DNA of 26,776 nt from Peptococcaceae bacterium BRH_c23 (GTDB lineage Bacteria > Bacillota_B > Desulfitobacteriia > Desulfitobacteriales > Desulfitobacteriaceae): positions 1 through 26,776 of the forward strand of contig LADV01000182.1 in the NCBI GenBank assembly GCA_000961805.1, read 5' to 3'. The position numbers were made by a program, and so were the translations under genes. Under the pieces are notes generated by a model that did no database searches, had not been told where the DNA came from, and was given only the letters and a program-made list of their open reading frames with translations. Every line of letters begins with the position of its first letter. The stretch's first letter is position 1. Of this stretch, positions 1 to 8,804 are shown piece by piece.

Positions 1-71
1 GAAAGCTCGTCAAAGATAAAGACATCTGTATTCGTTCCTCCAACATCAACTGCAACACGGTACTTGCCCAA
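1..71 (-). CDS. Hydantoinase/oxoprolinase (HyuA-type) family protein, N-terminal fragment
   Basis: The gene runs off the left edge and only about 23 codons are visible. Read on the minus strand they contain VAVDVGGTNTDVF, the N-terminal phosphate-binding motif of the hydantoinase A / 5-oxoprolinase / acetone carboxylase ASKHA-fold family. I place the start at a TTG (69-71) because a GGAGGG lies seven bases before it; an in-frame ATG at 84-86 would overlap that ribosome site. A near-perfect sigma-54 promoter lies at 144-159 in the right orientation. The gene is divergent from the sigma-54 activator at 500 and is probably its target. Substrate cannot be told from this fragment. Confidence 0.75.
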   Translation of the reverse strand, partial: MGKYRVAVDVGGTNTDVFIFDEL

Positions 72-143
72 TTTTTTACCCTCCATTTCTTTATTCCCCT
101 GGGATGTGCGAAAATATGTTCACCTGCTATAAAAACAAACTAT

Positions 144-159
144 TGCAAATAGTATACCA
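144..159 (-). promoter_or_regulatory. Sigma-54 (-24/-12) promoter for the leftward HyuA-type gene
   Basis: The minus strand reads TGGTATACTATTTGCA. It has GG and GC exactly ten bases apart, matching TGGCACG-N4-TTGCW at all key positions except C4. Transcription would start near 133, giving a leader of about 60 bases. The divergent gene encodes a sigma-54 activator, which fits. Confidence 0.75.
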
Positions 160-499
160 ACCTATTTTCTTCAAAGGCTTATATGAAGAATTACCTGATC
201 AATAGTACTTATACTCCCTACGAATAGCATACTATTTAAAATTTTCAGAATATATCTGCAAGCCAAACATGCCGTTTTTTTATAATCTATTACCTTAAAA
301 ATTTTCTTAAGGCGTCATTCCTGACTCATTAACCTTTTTATGACTGATTCAGTTTTGATTTGGTAATAACGCTTAATCAAAAAAAACCATGTATTTTAAT
401 TAAATATTCAAATATTTGAACCAATTGCTACAGGGATAAGTAACATATACGTCGAACTACAATGTAAAGTTTTATTAGGCGTGGGGAGGAACATTTATT
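160..499. other. Divergent intergenic region with candidate activator-binding sites
   Basis: No gene is seen here. Candidate upstream activator sites are AATAG-cata-CTATT at 223-236, CCTTAA-N8-TTAAGG at 293-312, and two copies of the short palindrome TGANTCA at 322-328 (TGACTCA) and 345-351 (TGATTCA), 23 bases apart start to start. They lie about 65-210 bases upstream of the sigma-54 promoter, a usual range for enhancer-like sites. No convincing sigma-A promoter was found for the rightward regulator. A GGGGAGGA ribosome site at 483-490 precedes its TTG start. Confidence 0.4.
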
Positions 500-2305
500 T
501 TGATAGTCAAAGATTTAATGGACACTGAGTTCCCCCTTTTGACCCCGCAACAAACAATACAAGTAGCTCTAAATATATTAGTTGACTGGAGAGTGCCTGC
601 TGCTCCAGTAGTAAATGAGGAGCGATATATTGGTAGTTTTGTGTTAGATCAACAAGTAGTACAGAATTTGCTAAATAGTCGGCATAGAAATAACTCACCT
701 TTAGTCTCTGAGTTTATGAAAATTGGAATTTCGGTTGCCCGAGAGGAACAGAAAATAAGTGATATTTCCTTAACTCAAGGCCCGATGATTCCAGTCGTGA
801 ACACAGAAGGTCTAATATCTGGTATTCTATGGATTCATAAAATTGCTTCTATAAATATAATTAACAATGAAGAATTCAACACAATCATTCAATCATCTTA
901 TGACGGAATTGCTATTTGTGATGGGGAAGGAATTATCTTACGGGTAAATCGGGCCACTGAACGGATTATAGGTTGCACATTCCAAGAATTGGTTAATAAA
1001 AATGTGTGTGAACTTGTTAACTTAGGAATAAATATTCATTCTGCCACAGAGGAGGTCATGTCAACAAAGAAACCGGCAACGATCAAGCAAACCAACGCTC
1101 TAGGAAAAAAATATATTTCAACAGCAACTCCCATCTTCAACCAAGACGGTAGACTCTACCGAATAGTGACTACACTTAAGGATATTACAGATTTAGTTGC
1201 ACCACACAAGACCTTGGCAAACACCAGAGCCGAAGTTGCAGAGTTTTCTTCGGATCATGTGGAGTTACGCAATCTAATAATGCACAAAAACGGTCTTATT
1301 TCGAAAAGCCCACTAATGTTGGAAATAATTGATTTGGCCATAAAAGTGTCCAGTTCTGATGCAGCTGTTTTAATTTTGGGAGAATCAGGTGTAGGTAAAG
1401 AACTAATAGCAAAACTGATTCATTCCACAAGCGGACGTGGAAAAAGGGGTCACTTCATCAAAGTAAACTGTGGAGCAATTCCACGCGAATTACTCGAATC
1501 GGAATTTTTCGGTTATAAACCGGGAGCTTTTACTGGTGCTAATAAAGAAGGAAAGCTAGGGTATTTTGAATCGGCTGATCATGGGACTCTTTTTTTGGAT
1601 GAAATCGGCGAACTCCCACTAGATTTACAGGTAAAACTTTTACGTGTTATTCAAGAACACGAGTTAGTCAAATTGGGCGATACCAAACCTCAAAAAATAG
1701 ATGTTAGAATTATTACTGCTACCAATAGGGATTTACCTAAGATGATCATTGACAAAACCTTCCGAGAAGATTTATTTTATAGGCTTAATGTTTTACCCAT
1801 CCTAATTCCACCTTTGCGATCCCGCCCAGAAGATATCCCGGCATTATTAACTGCATTTTTGGGGAAATATTCTCAAAAATACGGGACTGGTAAAATGTTT
1901 TCCGGGGATAGCTTGACTTTATTATGTAGGTATAATTGGCCAGGCAATGTCCGGGAATTGGAAAATTTGGTGGAACGACTGGTACTTACCACTGACGAGC
2001 ACGTCATTTTGCCACTTCACTTACCAATGCAGATATATCAGGCGGGAAAACCGACTACAGAATCCGGGTTAACCATGTTGGTCAATGAAAATAAGGTTAT
2101 TGCTGAGCAGAGCGGGGAAATGAGAACATTACAAGAAGTAATTGATTCAGTCGAAAAGGAAATGATTGCCAAGGCCCTGCAAATTTACGGTAGTACATAC
2201 CGTGCCGCAAGAGTGCTTGGGGTAAGTCAGTCTACCATTTCTAGGAAGACCAAAAAATATAACCAGATAAATGAACGGTACTGGCGCGAAGAGACCGAAG
2301 ACTGA
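500..2305 (+). CDS. Sigma-54-dependent transcriptional activator (CBS-PAS-AAA+-HTH)
   Basis: A 601-residue enhancer-binding protein. Residues 1-115 look like a CBS-domain pair (starting IVKDLMDTEFPLLTP) and about 125-235 form a PAS domain. The AAA+ core has Walker A GESGVGKE (294-301), the sigma-54 contact loop GAFTGA (342-347) and Walker B LFLDEIGE (364-371). The C-terminus carries a Fis/TyrR-like helix-turn-helix (AARVLGVSQSTISRK). The start is TTG with GGGGAGGA upstream. It should activate sigma-54 promoters in response to a small ligand sensed by the CBS or PAS domains; the ligand is unknown. It sits just ahead of the fused hydantoinase gene and divergent from a HyuA-type gene with a sigma-54 promoter, so it probably controls hydantoin- or lactam-like metabolism. 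The general call is firm and the targets are inferred. Confidence 0.93.
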   Translation: MIVKDLMDTEFPLLTPQQTIQVALNILVDWRVPAAPVVNEERYIGSFVLDQQVVQNLLNSRHRNNSPLVSEFMKIGISVAREEQKISDISLTQGPMIPVVNTEGLISGILWIHKIASINIINNEEFNTIIQSSYDGIAICDGEGIILRVNRATERIIGCTFQELVNKNVCELVNLGINIHSATEEVMSTKKPATIKQTNALGKKYISTATPIFNQDGRLYRIVTTLKDITDLVAPHKTLANTRAEVAEFSSDHVELRNLIMHKNGLISKSPLMLEIIDLAIKVSSSDAAVLILGESGVGKELIAKLIHSTSGRGKRGHFIKVNCGAIPRELLESEFFGYKPGAFTGANKEGKLGYFESADHGTLFLDEIGELPLDLQVKLLRVIQEHELVKLGDTKPQKIDVRIITATNRDLPKMIIDKTFREDLFYRLNVLPILIPPLRSRPEDIPALLTAFLGKYSQKYGTGKMFSGDSLTLLCRYNWPGNVRELENLVERLVLTTDEHVILPLHLPMQIYQAGKPTTESGLTMLVNENKVIAEQSGEMRTLQEVIDSVEKEMIAKALQIYGSTYRAARVLGVSQSTISRKTKKYNQINERYWREETED

Positions 2306-2320
2306 AATGGAGTGAATATC

Positions 2321-5300
2321 TTGGGAATCAAAGTGGGCATAGATATCGGTGGAACCTTTACCGATTTAGTAGGCATAAACGAAGACACTGGGAAACTTGT
2401 GTCAGTTAAGACCCCCTCCACCCCACAGAATCCGGCATTGGGTGTAATGGAAGCTCTCAAGAAATCCGGTATTGACCCTAATGAAATATCTTACTTCGTT
2501 CATGGCAGCACATTAGGACTAAATAGCCTAGTTGAACATAAGCAAGCTACGGTTGGCTTGATCTGCACTAAAGGTTTTAGGGATACTTTGGAAATCAGAA
2601 GAGTATGGCGAAAAAATCTATTTGACGCAGCCTGGGAAAGACCAGCCTCCCTGATTCCCAGAAAATTAAGACGAGGAGTCATGGAAAGAGTAGATTGGCA
2701 GGGCAATATTCTAACGCCACTAAACGAGCAGGAAGTTATTGATGCTATTAGGATTCTAAAGGCTCAAGGTGTGATCTCTTATGCGGTATGCTTTCTCTTT
2801 TCCTTTCTTAACCCAAGTCATGAACGTCGGGTTAAAGAACTAATTTTGGATCAACACCCAGAGGCTTTTATTTCCCTCTCCTGCGAAGTATTGCCAGAAA
2901 TCCGCGAATATGAACGGACCAGTACCACAGTACTTAATGCAATACTTAAACCTATAATGCTAAACTATATTAATAATTTACAGGAATGTTTGGTAGGGAT
3001 GGGGATTTTTTCTCCCTTGCGTATATTAAAAGTTAACGGTGGTGTTGTAGACGCCAAATCCATCTTACAAAAACCAGTAGAAGCATTCGCTTCCGGTCCA
3101 GCCGGTGGAGTGAGAGGGGCTTTGCATTTCGGACTTCATATGCAATTACCTAATATGATTACCCTAGACATGGGCGGCACAACCACCGATATCAGTGTGA
3201 TTCAGGATTACCAGCCGCTCTTTACTATGGAAAAAGATATCGCATGGAATATCCCAATACGGGGTTCCATGCTCGATGTTCGCTCCATCGGTGCTGGAGG
3301 TGGTTCCATAGCTTGGTATGACAGAGGAAATAGTCTTAAAGTTGGACCCCAAAGTGCTGGTGCCTTACCAGGACCAGCCTGCTACAAAATGGGAGGCTTG
3401 GACGCTACAATAACTGACGCTCAGTTATACCTTGGGAGAATTAATCCCACCAATTTTTTAAACGGGGATATGCCCCTAAATTCGGAATCTGCCATCCACG
3501 CCTTAGACAAGTTGGGTTCTATACAAGGTTTTAGCGATGAAGAAATGGCCTACAAAATATACCAAATATCTATAAGCGATATGGTCCAAATGATTCGGGA
3601 AATGACGATCAATCAAGGAAAGGAGCCCAAAGATTTTGTCTTAGTATGCTATGGCGGGGCTTCTGCTATGTATGCCGCAGATCTAGCAGAAGAGCTGGGT
3701 ATTCCTGAAGTCTATATTCCGATCAATGCCGGAGTTTTTTCGGCCTTTGGTTGCTTGTGTGCCGATGTAATTCTGGATTATCTACAAACTTATTATGTAC
3801 CGCTCGCTAAACTGAATTTTGACCGGATTAACAGTATTATTACTCAGTTGTACCAAAATGGTATCGTTGATATCCAAAACCATTATTCTAGTGCCGAAGT
3901 CCGCTTTTCTTATTCACTCGACCTCCGATATGTGGGAGAAGCTTTTGAAATAACAGTACCGATAAAATTTCAGAACCTGCTTACTACTCGCACCCTTGAA
4001 GAAGCTGTGGATACGTTTCACACACAACACAAAAGACTTTATGGTTTTAACAGGTCGGATGAGCCCCTTGAATTGGTCAACGTGCGTTTAAGTGTTTCGG
4101 TTCCCCAACCTAAACCTATTTTTAGCCGCTTCCCAAAGTTAGTGAGCGTTGAATCGGCCTACAAAGAACACCGACCGATTTATTTCCGTAGTACTTTTGA
4201 GTTCGTTTCTACACCGGTGTATGACTGGAGACGCCTCAGCCAAAACGTTATTTTAACAGGCCCCGCAGTCATTGAGGACGGTGGAACAACCGTTGTCATA
4301 CCTCCTCAACACAAATGTACTATTGATGAATTTGGGAATTTAAGAATTATAGTTAATCGGCGTTTATTGTTAGCGGACCAAGAAACAAACACTGTTCAAG
4401 ATCCAATAACCATGCGTCTCTACCAAATGGAGAAGGCTTCCTATATCCAACCGGTCGCGAAAGAGGTTATTGGCAGCTCCTTGGAGTCAATTTGCCGGGA
4501 AATGGGAACAACTATGCTACACACGGCATACTCACCCATCTTTGCTGATGGCATGGATTTTTCCTGTGGTATTCTTGATGACGAGGGTGAATTGGTAGCG
4601 GCTGTGAATTACTGTCCAGTCCATTTAGCTTCCATGTCCTTGGCTCCTGAATGGATCCTCTTAGAAATCGGGCTTAATGATTTACAACCTGGAGATGTAA
4701 TTTTAACAAACGATCCTTACCGTGGGGGCACGCATATTACAGATTTTACAATTATTAAGCCAATCTTTTACGATGGAGAGATCGTAGCTATGGCAACTAA
4801 CCGAGCACATCATTTAGATATCGGTGGTAAGGCAGCAGGCGGTTTTCCGGGTGACGCTACGGAAATTTTTCAGGAGGGTATCCGTCTTCCCCCTGTGAAA
4901 TGGTTTAGAGGCGGAGTTGAAAACACCGATATTTTTGATACCCTTTTGGCTAATGTCCGTCTTCCTTGGATCCAAATCGGTGATTTCCGCGCGCAATTAG
5001 CCTCTGTACTAACGTCGGAACAACGAATTTTGCAACTCTGCCGGAATTATGGGCCGTTAGCCTTTAAAGATAATATTAAACGTTTAAAAGACTATTCAGA
5101 AGCATGGATGCGCAAAGAAATCCTAGCTATTCCCGACGGAACTTATTCATATGCTGATTATATTGAGGATGACGGTATAACCACAGAGGCTAGGAAAATC
5201 CAAGTAACTATTAAAGTTGATGGCGACGACATGATAGTAGACTTTTCTGGGACAAGCCAACAAGCGACTGGGCCATTAAATGCGGTCTACGGTGTTACAG

Positions 5301-6481
5301 CTTCTTCAACCTTTAATGCCCTTTTACAAATTACAGACCCTTCGATTCCGATCAATCGGGGTCTTTTTCGACCCGTGAAAATTATTGCTCCCCGTGGTAC
5401 TATAATAAATCCTTACTTCCCTGCAGCTACTTTTGGGGCTAACACTGAAACTAACCTACGCATCGTAGAAGTAGTCATCGGCGCTTTCGCAGGAGTATTA
5501 CCTAAGAAAGTGATGGCAGCCACTTATGGCACCTGTAACAACTTTACCGGTGGGGGATATGACCCTATAAGGGGTCAGCCTTTCGTTTTCTATTTCTTCT
5601 ACGAAGGTGGGTGGGGCGCTCGCTATAACCGCGACGGTTTAACCTCGACATTCAACCCTATTGGCAACTGCAAAGATGTACCAGTGGAAATCGTCGAGAG
5701 CAATTATCCTTTCCTCTATGAACAGGCTGAATTAAATCCCGACTCGGCTGGTGCCGGTAAGTTCCGGGGTGGTTTTGGTACTATTAGGACTCTCCAAGTG
5801 TTAACTGACCAAATTGAAATAAACGCACTCGGCGAACGCCATAAATTAAAGCCCTACGGTCTATATGGAGGAAAACCTGCCCAAAACAATGCCTTCTTAG
5901 TTCAGCAAGGTCAGACATCGGGAAATTTCGCCCAGGTTTTCGGACTAATTTCACCCTCCAAATTTGCTAATATTCGCCTGCATAAAGGGAATCGTTTCTC
6001 TATCGTAATGTCGGGTGGGGGTGCGTACGGTAATCCTCTTGATAGAGACCCCCGCTTAGTCTTGACCGATGTGGAAGAAGAAGTGATATCCCCAGAACGA
6101 GCGGAACAAGAGTATGGAGTGATCCTAAATTACTTGTCTGAAATTTGGGAACTAGATTGGAAAGCTACCACCGAAAGACGAATTAAAATGAGGAGGGAGC
6201 CTATTAACTATGTGATAGCGAATGTTATCACCGTTGATGAATTGTCATTTAAGTTAAGGTTGGAACACCATGAAGAAATTACGAGGGAGAAGGATAAGGT
6301 CTCCGAAAGACTCACCCTAGCGAAAGAACACTTGGACAAGAGCTTTTGTACAAACGTATGCTCCTATAAGGCAAATTCCAAAACTTGCCCAATGTATAAC
6401 GATGAAGTGTTGCAGTTTTGGAGTATTGATGCCATACAAAGATGGTCGCGGAAAAAATGCTTTTTTAGAATTCAAATTTGA
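2321..6481 (+). CDS. Fused hydantoinase/oxoprolinase HyuA-HyuB protein
   Basis: A single frame fuses the two subunits that are usually separate, as in 5-oxoprolinase. The HyuA half (about residues 1-697) shows the ATP-fold motifs GIDIGGTFTD and DMGGTTTDISV. The HyuB half (about 698-1270) contains NDPYRGGTHITDF and GTCNNFTGGGYDP. Members hydrolyse or carboxylate cyclic amides or ketones using ATP; the substrate here is unknown. After the usual HyuB end (ISPERAEQEYGV) there is an unusual tail of roughly 115 residues with a C-x3-C-x8-C-P group near residue 1343. I prefer the TTG at 2321, which has TGGAGTGA eight bases upstream, over a GTG at 2312 that lacks a good site. The gap to the activator gene is 15 bases, so the two are probably co-transcribed. 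N-methylhydantoinase, 5-oxoprolinase and acetone-carboxylase-like roles all remain open. Confidence 0.88.
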   Translation: MGIKVGIDIGGTFTDLVGINEDTGKLVSVKTPSTPQNPALGVMEALKKSGIDPNEISYFVHGSTLGLNSLVEHKQATVGLICTKGFRDTLEIRRVWRKNLFDAAWERPASLIPRKLRRGVMERVDWQGNILTPLNEQEVIDAIRILKAQGVISYAVCFLFSFLNPSHERRVKELILDQHPEAFISLSCEVLPEIREYERTSTTVLNAILKPIMLNYINNLQECLVGMGIFSPLRILKVNGGVVDAKSILQKPVEAFASGPAGGVRGALHFGLHMQLPNMITLDMGGTTTDISVIQDYQPLFTMEKDIAWNIPIRGSMLDVRSIGAGGGSIAWYDRGNSLKVGPQSAGALPGPACYKMGGLDATITDAQLYLGRINPTNFLNGDMPLNSESAIHALDKLGSIQGFSDEEMAYKIYQISISDMVQMIREMTINQGKEPKDFVLVCYGGASAMYAADLAEELGIPEVYIPINAGVFSAFGCLCADVILDYLQTYYVPLAKLNFDRINSIITQLYQNGIVDIQNHYSSAEVRFSYSLDLRYVGEAFEITVPIKFQNLLTTRTLEEAVDTFHTQHKRLYGFNRSDEPLELVNVRLSVSVPQPKPIFSRFPKLVSVESAYKEHRPIYFRSTFEFVSTPVYDWRRLSQNVILTGPAVIEDGGTTVVIPPQHKCTIDEFGNLRIIVNRRLLLADQETNTVQDPITMRLYQMEKASYIQPVAKEVIGSSLESICREMGTTMLHTAYSPIFADGMDFSCGILDDEGELVAAVNYCPVHLASMSLAPEWILLEIGLNDLQPGDVILTNDPYRGGTHITDFTIIKPIFYDGEIVAMATNRAHHLDIGGKAAGGFPGDATEIFQEGIRLPPVKWFRGGVENTDIFDTLLANVRLPWIQIGDFRAQLASVLTSEQRILQLCRNYGPLAFKDNIKRLKDYSEAWMRKEILAIPDGTYSYADYIEDDGITTEARKIQVTIKVDGDDMIVDFSGTSQQATGPLNAVYGVTASSTFNALLQITDPSIPINRGLFRPVKIIAPRGTIINPYFPAATFGANTETNLRIVEVVIGAFAGVLPKKVMAATYGTCNNFTGGGYDPIRGQPFVFYFFYEGGWGARYNRDGLTSTFNPIGNCKDVPVEIVESNYPFLYEQAELNPDSAGAGKFRGGFGTIRTLQVLTDQIEINALGERHKLKPYGLYGGKPAQNNAFLVQQGQTSGNFAQVFGLISPSKFANIRLHKGNRFSIVMSGGGAYGNPLDRDPRLVLTDVEEEVISPERAEQEYGVILNYLSEIWELDWKATTERRIKMRREPINYVIANVITVDELSFKLRLEHHEEITREKDKVSERLTLAKEHLDKSFCTNVCSYKANSKTCPMYNDEVLQFWSIDAIQRWSRKKCFFRIQI

Positions 6482-6812
6482 ATTAGATTTGTGATTTTAT
6501 CAGATCGAATTTAATTTCCTAAAGGGGTCCGTTTTTTTAAATTAGAAAATACAATTTAGTTTGCATTAAGAAGATGCATAATCGAATTTAATCTGGCCAA
6601 ATTTTGTAGATCTTTGAGAGCACTAGGAGGGCAATGAAGATTTTATACAAAAGATCCATTAATTTTCGTTCACAAGGTTAAAGTGGTTATAAACACGGGC
6701 ATCACAAATAACCCCAATGCAGTTTGAACTAAGTGTCTTGTATAATTATAAGACTATATCCACTGATGAGCATTTTGACGATGGTTACAATTGTTCCCAC
6801 CGTTGAGCTATA
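6482..6812. other. Intergenic region without a recognisable gene
   Basis: About 330 bases of AT-rich sequence. It holds a 12-base direct repeat, ATCGAATTTAAT, at 6504-6515 and 6581-6592. There is an AT-only inverted repeat around 6508-6543 followed by a T-run, which could be a weak terminator for the fused hydantoinase gene. A 15-codon frame at 6634-6681 sits behind AGGAGGG but only two bases from it, and I do not call it a gene. Confidence 0.4.
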
Positions 6813-6864
6813 AAAAGCGCCATTTGAAATGCTTGGAATTTCCAAGTAAACAAATGGCGCTTTT
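6813..6864. terminator. Bidirectional rho-independent terminator
   Basis: A perfect 14-bp stem (AAAAGCGCCATTTG paired with its complement at 6851-6864) flanks a smaller internal hairpin, CTTGGAA-T-TTCCAAG. A-runs and T-runs lie on the two sides, so it can work in both directions. It ends the leftward glutamate dehydrogenase transcript and may also stop read-through from the hydantoinase operon. Confidence 0.85.
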
Positions 6865-6937
6865 CTAGTTGCAAGGTTCTAACTCAAAATTATTGTATTA
6901 GGTCAACTTAGGTGTTACCAGTTTAATTCCAGTTAAC

Positions 6938-8200
6938 TCACGGAAATATGCCCCTAATTTTTTTTGCTTGGACCAACCTATTAACGGCTACCATATAGGC
7001 ACCCATTCTCATAGTCGTATTATTGTCCTTTTTCTTGTCCCATACTTCATTGAACGACCTAATCATAATTTTTTCCAGGGCACGATTCACCGCTTCTTCG
7101 TCCCACATCAAGGACTGTATGTTTTGCACCCATTCGAAGTAAGATACAACAACACCACCCGCGTTGGCTAGAATATCTGGAACAACCGTTTTGTTCTTTT
7201 TTTCGAGAATTATATCAGCTTCTACCGATGTCGGACCATTCGAACCTTCGACGATTACCGTTGCTTTAATATCTGGGGCATTGAGCTCCGTTATCTGGTT
7301 TTCTAAGGCAGCGGGGATAAGAACATCACATTCTATAGTCAGTAGCTGATCATTGGTAATCTTAGTCACTCCGGGGACATTGTAATCCTGGAGAACTTGC
7401 CCCCCGTTACTAGTAAGAAAGCTTAGAATCTCATCCACATTCAACCCGGTATTGCAGTAAACGCCTCCACTGACATCGCTTACAGCCACTATTAAACACC
7501 CTTCATTATGCAATAATTTGGCTGCTACTCCACCAACGTTCCCCATACCCTGGATAGCTACCTTAGTGCCAATTAAGGGTATTCCCAAACGATGGAGTGT
7601 CTCCCTCGTGATTAACATAACTCCACGTCCAGTAGCTTCTTTTCTACCAAGGGAACCGCCAATTTCCACCGGTTTACCGGTTACAACTCCGGGAACTGGA
7701 TAACCCTTAAACATACTGTAAGTGTCCATGATCCAGCCCATAACCTCTGCATCAGTGTTCACGTCAGGTGCGGGAATATCTCGTTCGGGACCGATCAGCG
7801 GCAATATCATGGCCGTATATCTTCGTGTGAGGTTTTTAAGTTCGGTTTTGCTCAGTTCCTTTGGATTAACTTTGACAGCACCCTTACTTCCGCCATAAGG
7901 GATATTTACAACACTGCACTTGAAAGACATCCATGCCGCCAGAGCCTTTACTTCATCGATATCAACCTTTTGGTGATACCTTAGTCCACCCTTACATGGG
8001 CCTCTCAAACTTGAATGTTGCACCCGGTAACCTTCAAAGACCCTCATCAACCCATTGTCCATCTCTACGGGTATAGCCACTTTCAATTCTCTTTCCGGGT
8101 ACTTGAAAACCTCATAGTCATTTTCTTTAAGATCCAATAGCACCGCCGCTTGCTCCAGTACCTTCAGCATGTTGTCATAAGGATTGTATGCCTTGCTCAT
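6938..8200 (-). CDS. gdhA: Glutamate dehydrogenase (Glu/Leu/Phe/Val family)
   Basis: A 420-residue hexameric-type GDH that interconverts glutamate with 2-oxoglutarate plus ammonia. GPCKGGLRYH (K70), PYGGSKGA (catalytic-site K106) and PAPDVNTD (catalytic D146) are present. The Rossmann motif is GMGNVGG (218-224), and the second strand ends in an acidic residue (VAVSDVSGG, D242), which favours NAD. The start ATG follows GGAGGAAGAATAA. A textbook sigma-54 promoter lies 80 bases upstream, and the gene has its own terminator, so it is a single-gene unit. Beside two glutamate-forming transaminases it probably works in the oxidative direction, restoring 2-oxoglutarate and releasing ammonia. Family and catalytic call are firm; cofactor and direction are inferred. 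Confidence 0.95.
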   Translation of the reverse strand: MSKAYNPYDNMLKVLEQAAVLLDLKENDYEVFKYPERELKVAIPVEMDNGLMRVFEGYRVQHSSLRGPCKGGLRYHQKVDIDEVKALAAWMSFKCSVVNIPYGGSKGAVKVNPKELSKTELKNLTRRYTAMILPLIGPERDIPAPDVNTDAEVMGWIMDTYSMFKGYPVPGVVTGKPVEIGGSLGRKEATGRGVMLITRETLHRLGIPLIGTKVAIQGMGNVGGVAAKLLHNEGCLIVAVSDVSGGVYCNTGLNVDEILSFLTSNGGQVLQDYNVPGVTKITNDQLLTIECDVLIPAALENQITELNAPDIKATVIVEGSNGPTSVEADIILEKKNKTVVPDILANAGGVVVSYFEWVQNIQSLMWDEEAVNRALEKIMIRSFNEVWDKKKDNNTTMRMGAYMVAVNRLVQAKKIRGIFP

Positions 8201-8280
8201 TTATTCTTCCTCCACTCTCGCTCATAGTCCCTCTTAGTTCTCCCTAAAACAGTCAACTCTTCGGCTAGGATATATTATTA

Positions 8281-8296
8281 AGCAAGATTCGTGCCA
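8281..8296 (-). promoter_or_regulatory. Sigma-54 promoter of the glutamate dehydrogenase gene
   Basis: The minus strand reads TGGCACGAATCTTGCT, an exact match to TGGCACG-N4-TTGCW. Predicted transcription start is near 8270, with a leader of about 70 bases to the ATG. Confidence 0.88.
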
Positions 8297-8373
8297 ATCT
8301 GTAATTGGCATAATAATTTGAATAGTAAGTCTTCCGCGAATTACTTGGAACTTAACTTATTCACCAATGCATA

Positions 8374-8401
8374 GGTTAGTCATTTCCTTGATGAAGTAAC
8401 C
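8374..8401. promoter_or_regulatory. Candidate activator-binding inverted repeat upstream of gdh
   Basis: GGTTA-g-TCAT, a 7-base centre, then ATGA-ag-TAACC form an imperfect inverted repeat starting about 78 bases upstream of the gdh sigma-54 element, a usual place for an enhancer site. The rest of 8201-8534 holds only the gdh leader, its promoter and the terminator at 8484-8501. Confidence 0.35.
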
Positions 8402-8483
8402 AATTTTGGCATGATTTGAGTCCTTCTGCAATCTGCATGCGCCTACTACCTTTCCCGTTAAACTTTATATAAACTAAAGAAAA

Positions 8484-8501
8484 CTTGGCTAGAGCGCCAA
8501 G
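8484..8501 (-). terminator. Terminator of the ferredoxin-AOR-MoaD transcript
   Basis: On the minus strand CTTGGC-N6-GCCAAG is followed by TTTTCTTT. It lies just past the stop of the MoaD-like gene. Confidence 0.7.
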
Positions 8502-8534
8502 CCTTCTTTATAACTCCTGATTTTTTGGAGACAT

Positions 8535-8765
8535 TTAACCCCCAGCGATAAAAGGAAAGAACTTAACGTCATCATTTTCCTCGAGTCTGTAATCTAGATC
8601 TCGCTTGACACTATTGACAACGATGAAGCCCACCGATGAGTAAGGAACCCCAAGCTGCTCCACTAACCGAGCAAGGGTAAGATCCGGCTTAATCTCCCTC
8701 TGATATAGACCGAGCTGACTAGAATATTTCCCCAGTGGTCCATATAGTCTGATAGTTATCTGCAA
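8535..8765 (-). CDS. MoaD/ThiS-like sulfur-carrier protein (AOR-associated)
   Basis: A 76-residue ubiquitin-fold protein ending in FIAGG. The exposed Gly-Gly C-terminus is the site of adenylation and thiocarboxylation in MoaD and ThiS. Such proteins supply the dithiolene sulfur of molybdopterin, the cofactor that holds tungsten or molybdenum. It starts at TTG with AAGGAGG seven bases upstream, 39 bases after the AOR stop, and is last in the operon before a terminator. Its place next to an AOR gene suggests a dedicated carrier for the tungstopterin of that enzyme. ThiS is an alternative family but no thiamin genes are near. Confidence 0.85.
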   Translation of the reverse strand: MQITIRLYGPLGKYSSQLGLYQREIKPDLTLARLVEQLGVPYSSVGFIVVNSVKRDLDYRLEENDDVKFFPFIAGG

Positions 8766-8804
8766 ATCTTATCCTCCTTGGCCATGTCACTCCATCCCTA
8801 AGAT

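Noticed and set aside
2321..6481. Two separate hyuA and hyuB genes joined by a sequencing error
   Set aside because: The frame is continuous through the junction near residue 698, with no overlap or internal ribosome site, and natural fusions of this order are known (5-oxoprolinase).
6634..6681. A 15-codon reading frame behind AGGAGGG
   Set aside because: The ribosome site is only two bases from the ATG, the peptide is very short and resembles nothing I know.
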